DNA of 64,000 nucleotides from Sporomusa ovata DSM 2662 (GTDB taxonomy: Bacteria; Bacillota; Negativicutes; Sporomusales; Sporomusaceae): the NCBI RefSeq assembly GCF_000445445.1, contig NZ_ASXP01000004.1:755293-819292 (forward strand). The letters run 5' to 3'. The notes beneath the pieces are model-generated. The model did not search any database. It worked only from the letters and a program-made list of their open reading frames with translations, and was not told the origin of the DNA. The position numbers were made by a program, and so were the translations under genes. Below, one piece after another: positions 62,230 through 64,000 of the stretch; position 1 is the stretch's first letter, and each line of letters begins with the position of its first letter.

Positions 62230-62526
62230 CTACTTTTGCTCTCCGGCCTCTTGCTCCGCCCGTTTATCCGTCAGGCTGACGACACTGGCGGCCGGCGGGT
62301 TTTGCTGCAGCACACCAGCTTCGATGAGCTGCTTAATGATGTTTTCCTGCACGGCCAGCGCCTGGACAAAGCCGTCGAGCGGCATAATAAGCCGCTTACT
62401 GATATCAACGACCGGCTGGCCGTTGTCGCTTTTGAGGTGGGGCTGCACGGTCATCAGGTCGATGCGGACCAGATTGCCGGTCACGTGGACGGCGCTGATG
62501 CTGTCGGCGAAGATTTCCTGGTTCAT
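62230..62526 (-). CDS. Unknown 98-aa protein downstream of the adhesin gene
   Basis: Not recognised. A small soluble protein with a beta-rich first half (ISAVHVTGNLVRIDLMTVQP) and a helical second half (MPLDGFVQALAVQENIIKQL), ending in a charged tail. A good AGGAGG lies before the ATG. It sits 95 nt after the adhesin stop in the same direction, so co-expression, perhaps as an accessory factor of that adhesin, is inferred from position only. Confidence 0.75.
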   Translation of the reverse strand: MNQEIFADSISAVHVTGNLVRIDLMTVQPHLKSDNGQPVVDISKRLIMPLDGFVQALAVQENIIKQLIEAGVLQQNPPAASVVSLTDKRAEQEAGEQK

Positions 62527-62621
62527 GGGTTACCTCCTGTTGTTTTATTTTACCTGTTTATTCTGTAATACTGCGTCCGGCACAGATTGCCCTTGCAAAC
62601 CCAGTGCCGGATACGTTGTTC

Positions 62622-64000
62622 CTACTGCGCCGTATCACTCATCAGCAGATAGCCGCCGGTATTAATACCTGTGCCAATGATGGTCAGCGGCACCACACTG
62701 CCGGAGGCATCGGCCTGGTAGCCGCTGGCTCCTCCCAGGCCATACGGCTGGCTGTATGGCTTGAGCGGGCCGAGAAGGCCGGCAGCCATATGGTCGGCAT
62801 GAATGACCGCGCCGTCATAGGCAGGATTGTTGAGCGATTGCACTGTCAAGACGCCATCAACATAGGCAATGTTGTAATTACCAAGGCCACTGCCGCTAGC
62901 CCCACCGGCAGTAATGACGTATTTGCCGGCCTTGGCGGTGGCATCAGCACCACCGCTGGTCAGAACAACGCTGGTTACGTTGTCGCCCGTTACCAGGCCG
63001 TTAACACCGAAGGCGGTCGTTCCGAGATCCAGGCTCTTCCCGTAGGTTTTCGACTGATTTGACGCCGTGATTGTCAGGTCCGCCCGGGCAATTGTCAGCA
63101 TGCCGTTTGTGTTGCCGCTGGCAGACAATTCATAGTTGCCGGCTGCCGTTCCGCTCAGGCCGCTTACCGATTCGGTGTAGCTTCCGGCTGCCGTGTTATA
63201 CGCCAGGGTTACCGCATTATTGCTGCTGTCGCTTAGTGCCACTGTGCCGGTTACCGCGTCAGTATCGCCGCTGACCAGGCCGGTCAGTGTCACTGCGCCC
63301 GCGGTGGCCTGCGTCCCGTAGGTGCCGGACGCATCAGCCACGCTATAAGTGATGGCTTTTTTGGCAATCGTCAGCGTGCCGTTTGTGTTGCCGCTGGCAG
63401 ACAATTCATAGTTGCCGGCTGCCGTTCCGCTCAGGCCGCTTACCGATTCGATGTAGCTTCCGGCTGCCGTGTTATACGCCAGGGTTACCGCATTATTGCT
63501 GCTGTCACTTAGTGCCACTGTGCCGGTTACCGCGTCAGTATCGCCACTGACCAGGCCGGTCAGCGTCACTGCCGGTGCTGCCAGCGTTCCGTACGTGCTG
63601 GTGGTGTCAGCCACGCTGTAGGTGATGGCTTTTTTGGCAATCGTCAGCGTACCGTTTGTGTTGCCGCTGGCAGACAATTCATAGTTGCCGGCTGCCGTTC
63701 CGCTCAGGCTGTTTACCGATTCGGTGTAGCTTCCGGCTGCCGTGTTATACGCCAGGGTTACCGCATTATTGCTGCTGTCACTTAGTGCCACTGTGCCGGT
63801 TACCGCGTCAGTATCGCCACTGACCAGGCCGGTCAGCGTCACTGCCGGTGCTGCCAGCGTTCCGTACGTGCTGGTGGTGTCAGCCACGCTGTAGGTGATG
63901 GCTTTTTTGGCAATCGTCAGCGTACCGTTTGTGTTGCCGCTGGCAGACAATTCATAGTTGCCGGCTGCCGTTCCGCTCAGGCCGTTTACCGATTCGGTGT
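62622..64000 (-). CDS. C-terminal part of a large YDG/MBG-repeat adhesin (partial)
   Basis: The reading frame enters from beyond 64000 and ends at 62622; 459 codons are visible. It consists of near-identical 91-aa repeats (ITYSVADTTSTYGTLAAPAV ... GLVSGDTDAVTGTV ... GTAAGNYELSASGNTNG) followed by a diverged repeat (LTITASNQSKTYGKSLDLG) and a C-terminal tail ending GGYLLMSDTAQ. These are YDG/MBG-type domains found in haemagglutinin-like surface proteins secreted by the two-partner route. The N-terminus with any TPS domain lies outside the window. Confidence 0.88.
   Translation of the reverse strand, partial: TESVNGLSGTAAGNYELSASGNTNGTLTIAKKAITYSVADTTSTYGTLAAPAVTLTGLVSGDTDAVTGTVALSDSSNNAVTLAYNTAAGSYTESVNSLSGTAAGNYELSASGNTNGTLTIAKKAITYSVADTTSTYGTLAAPAVTLTGLVSGDTDAVTGTVALSDSSNNAVTLAYNTAAGSYIESVSGLSGTAAGNYELSASGNTNGTLTIAKKAITYSVADASGTYGTQATAGAVTLTGLVSGDTDAVTGTVALSDSSNNAVTLAYNTAAGSYTESVSGLSGTAAGNYELSASGNTNGMLTIARADLTITASNQSKTYGKSLDLGTTAFGVNGLVTGDNVTSVVLTSGGADATAKAGKYVITAGGASGSGLGNYNIAYVDGVLTVQSLNNPAYDGAVIHADHMAAGLLGPLKPYSQPYGLGGASGYQADASGSVVPLTIIGTGINTGGYLLMSDTAQ
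63085..64000 (-). repeat. 273-bp tandem repeats in the adhesin gene
   Basis: Repeat unit 273 bp (91 codons), seen by the recurring TTGGCAA at 63361, 63634 and 63907. Neighbouring units differ at only a few bases, so expansion, contraction or assembly collapse is likely. Confidence 0.92.

Overview
The window looks like chromosomal DNA from a diderm, spore-forming Firmicute of the Negativicutes, most likely Sporomusaceae (Sporomusa/Pelosinus-like). Sporulation is indicated by spoVS and by two sigma-H-type promoters. An outer membrane is indicated by a TonB-dependent receptor, a two-partner-secretion adhesin with its TpsB pore, a secretin-domain protein, a Skp/OmpH-like chaperone and a type I secretion system with RTX substrates. 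The species cannot be fixed from the sequence alone.

Region 1 (1-26.1 kb, almost all minus strand) is a conserved housekeeping block. It holds mutL-mutS-miaB, a split TauE/SafE-type transporter, an Asp23-like P-loop protein, a PHP phosphoesterase, pepA, spoVS, a 173-aa unknown gene, rny, recX-recA, a DEAD-box helicase, cinA, rimO, an orphan solute-binding protein, ygiQ, rodZ, mnmH, ftsK and a DUF5662 gene. recA has a sigma-A promoter with a perfect LexA box in its spacer. spoVS and the unknown gene next to it share the same sigma-H promoter layout. MutS carries Asp where the last Walker A glycine should be.

Region 2 (26.0-30.8 kb) has a five-gene tRNA operon (Asp, Phe, Gly, Cys, Leu) whose spacers are imperfect palindromes of TCGA words. 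It is followed by a CheY-like regulator paired with an unknown protein, a nitrate/sulfonate/taurine-type ABC importer and a lone tRNA-Trp.

Region 3 (30.8-46.2 kb) is an accessory cell-surface region. A secretin-domain protein, a secreted protein of unknown function and a PAP2 phosphatase are followed by a type I secretion operon with two HlyB-like ABC transporters around one HlyD. Next comes the block A-B-B'-A': two paralogous Sec-exported proteins (A) flank two near-identical RTX calcium-binding repeat proteins (B), the probable cargo of the type I system. The block is preceded by a roughly 430-nt leader with mutually exclusive hairpins.

Region 4 (46.2-64 kb) is a second surface region. A minus-strand operon runs TpsB, a 2387-aa TpsA haemagglutinin with GLUG repeats, TonB-dependent receptor and OmpH/Skp. 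A leader-peptide ORF and a 40-bp element shared with the type I operon lie upstream. Beyond it are a diguanylate cyclase with an HPt/PAS partner whose 5' end looks frameshifted, a type I toxin-antitoxin locus (25-aa holin-like toxin with convergent antisense RNA) inside a GC-rich patch with a 159-bp repeat, a 98-aa unknown gene, and the C-terminal part of a large YDG/MBG-repeat adhesin running off the window.

Taken together, the right half reads as a biofilm or cell-envelope interaction locus, with two secretion routes, their substrates, an outer-membrane chaperone and probable c-di-GMP control. All assignments come from reading the sequence; no database search was run.
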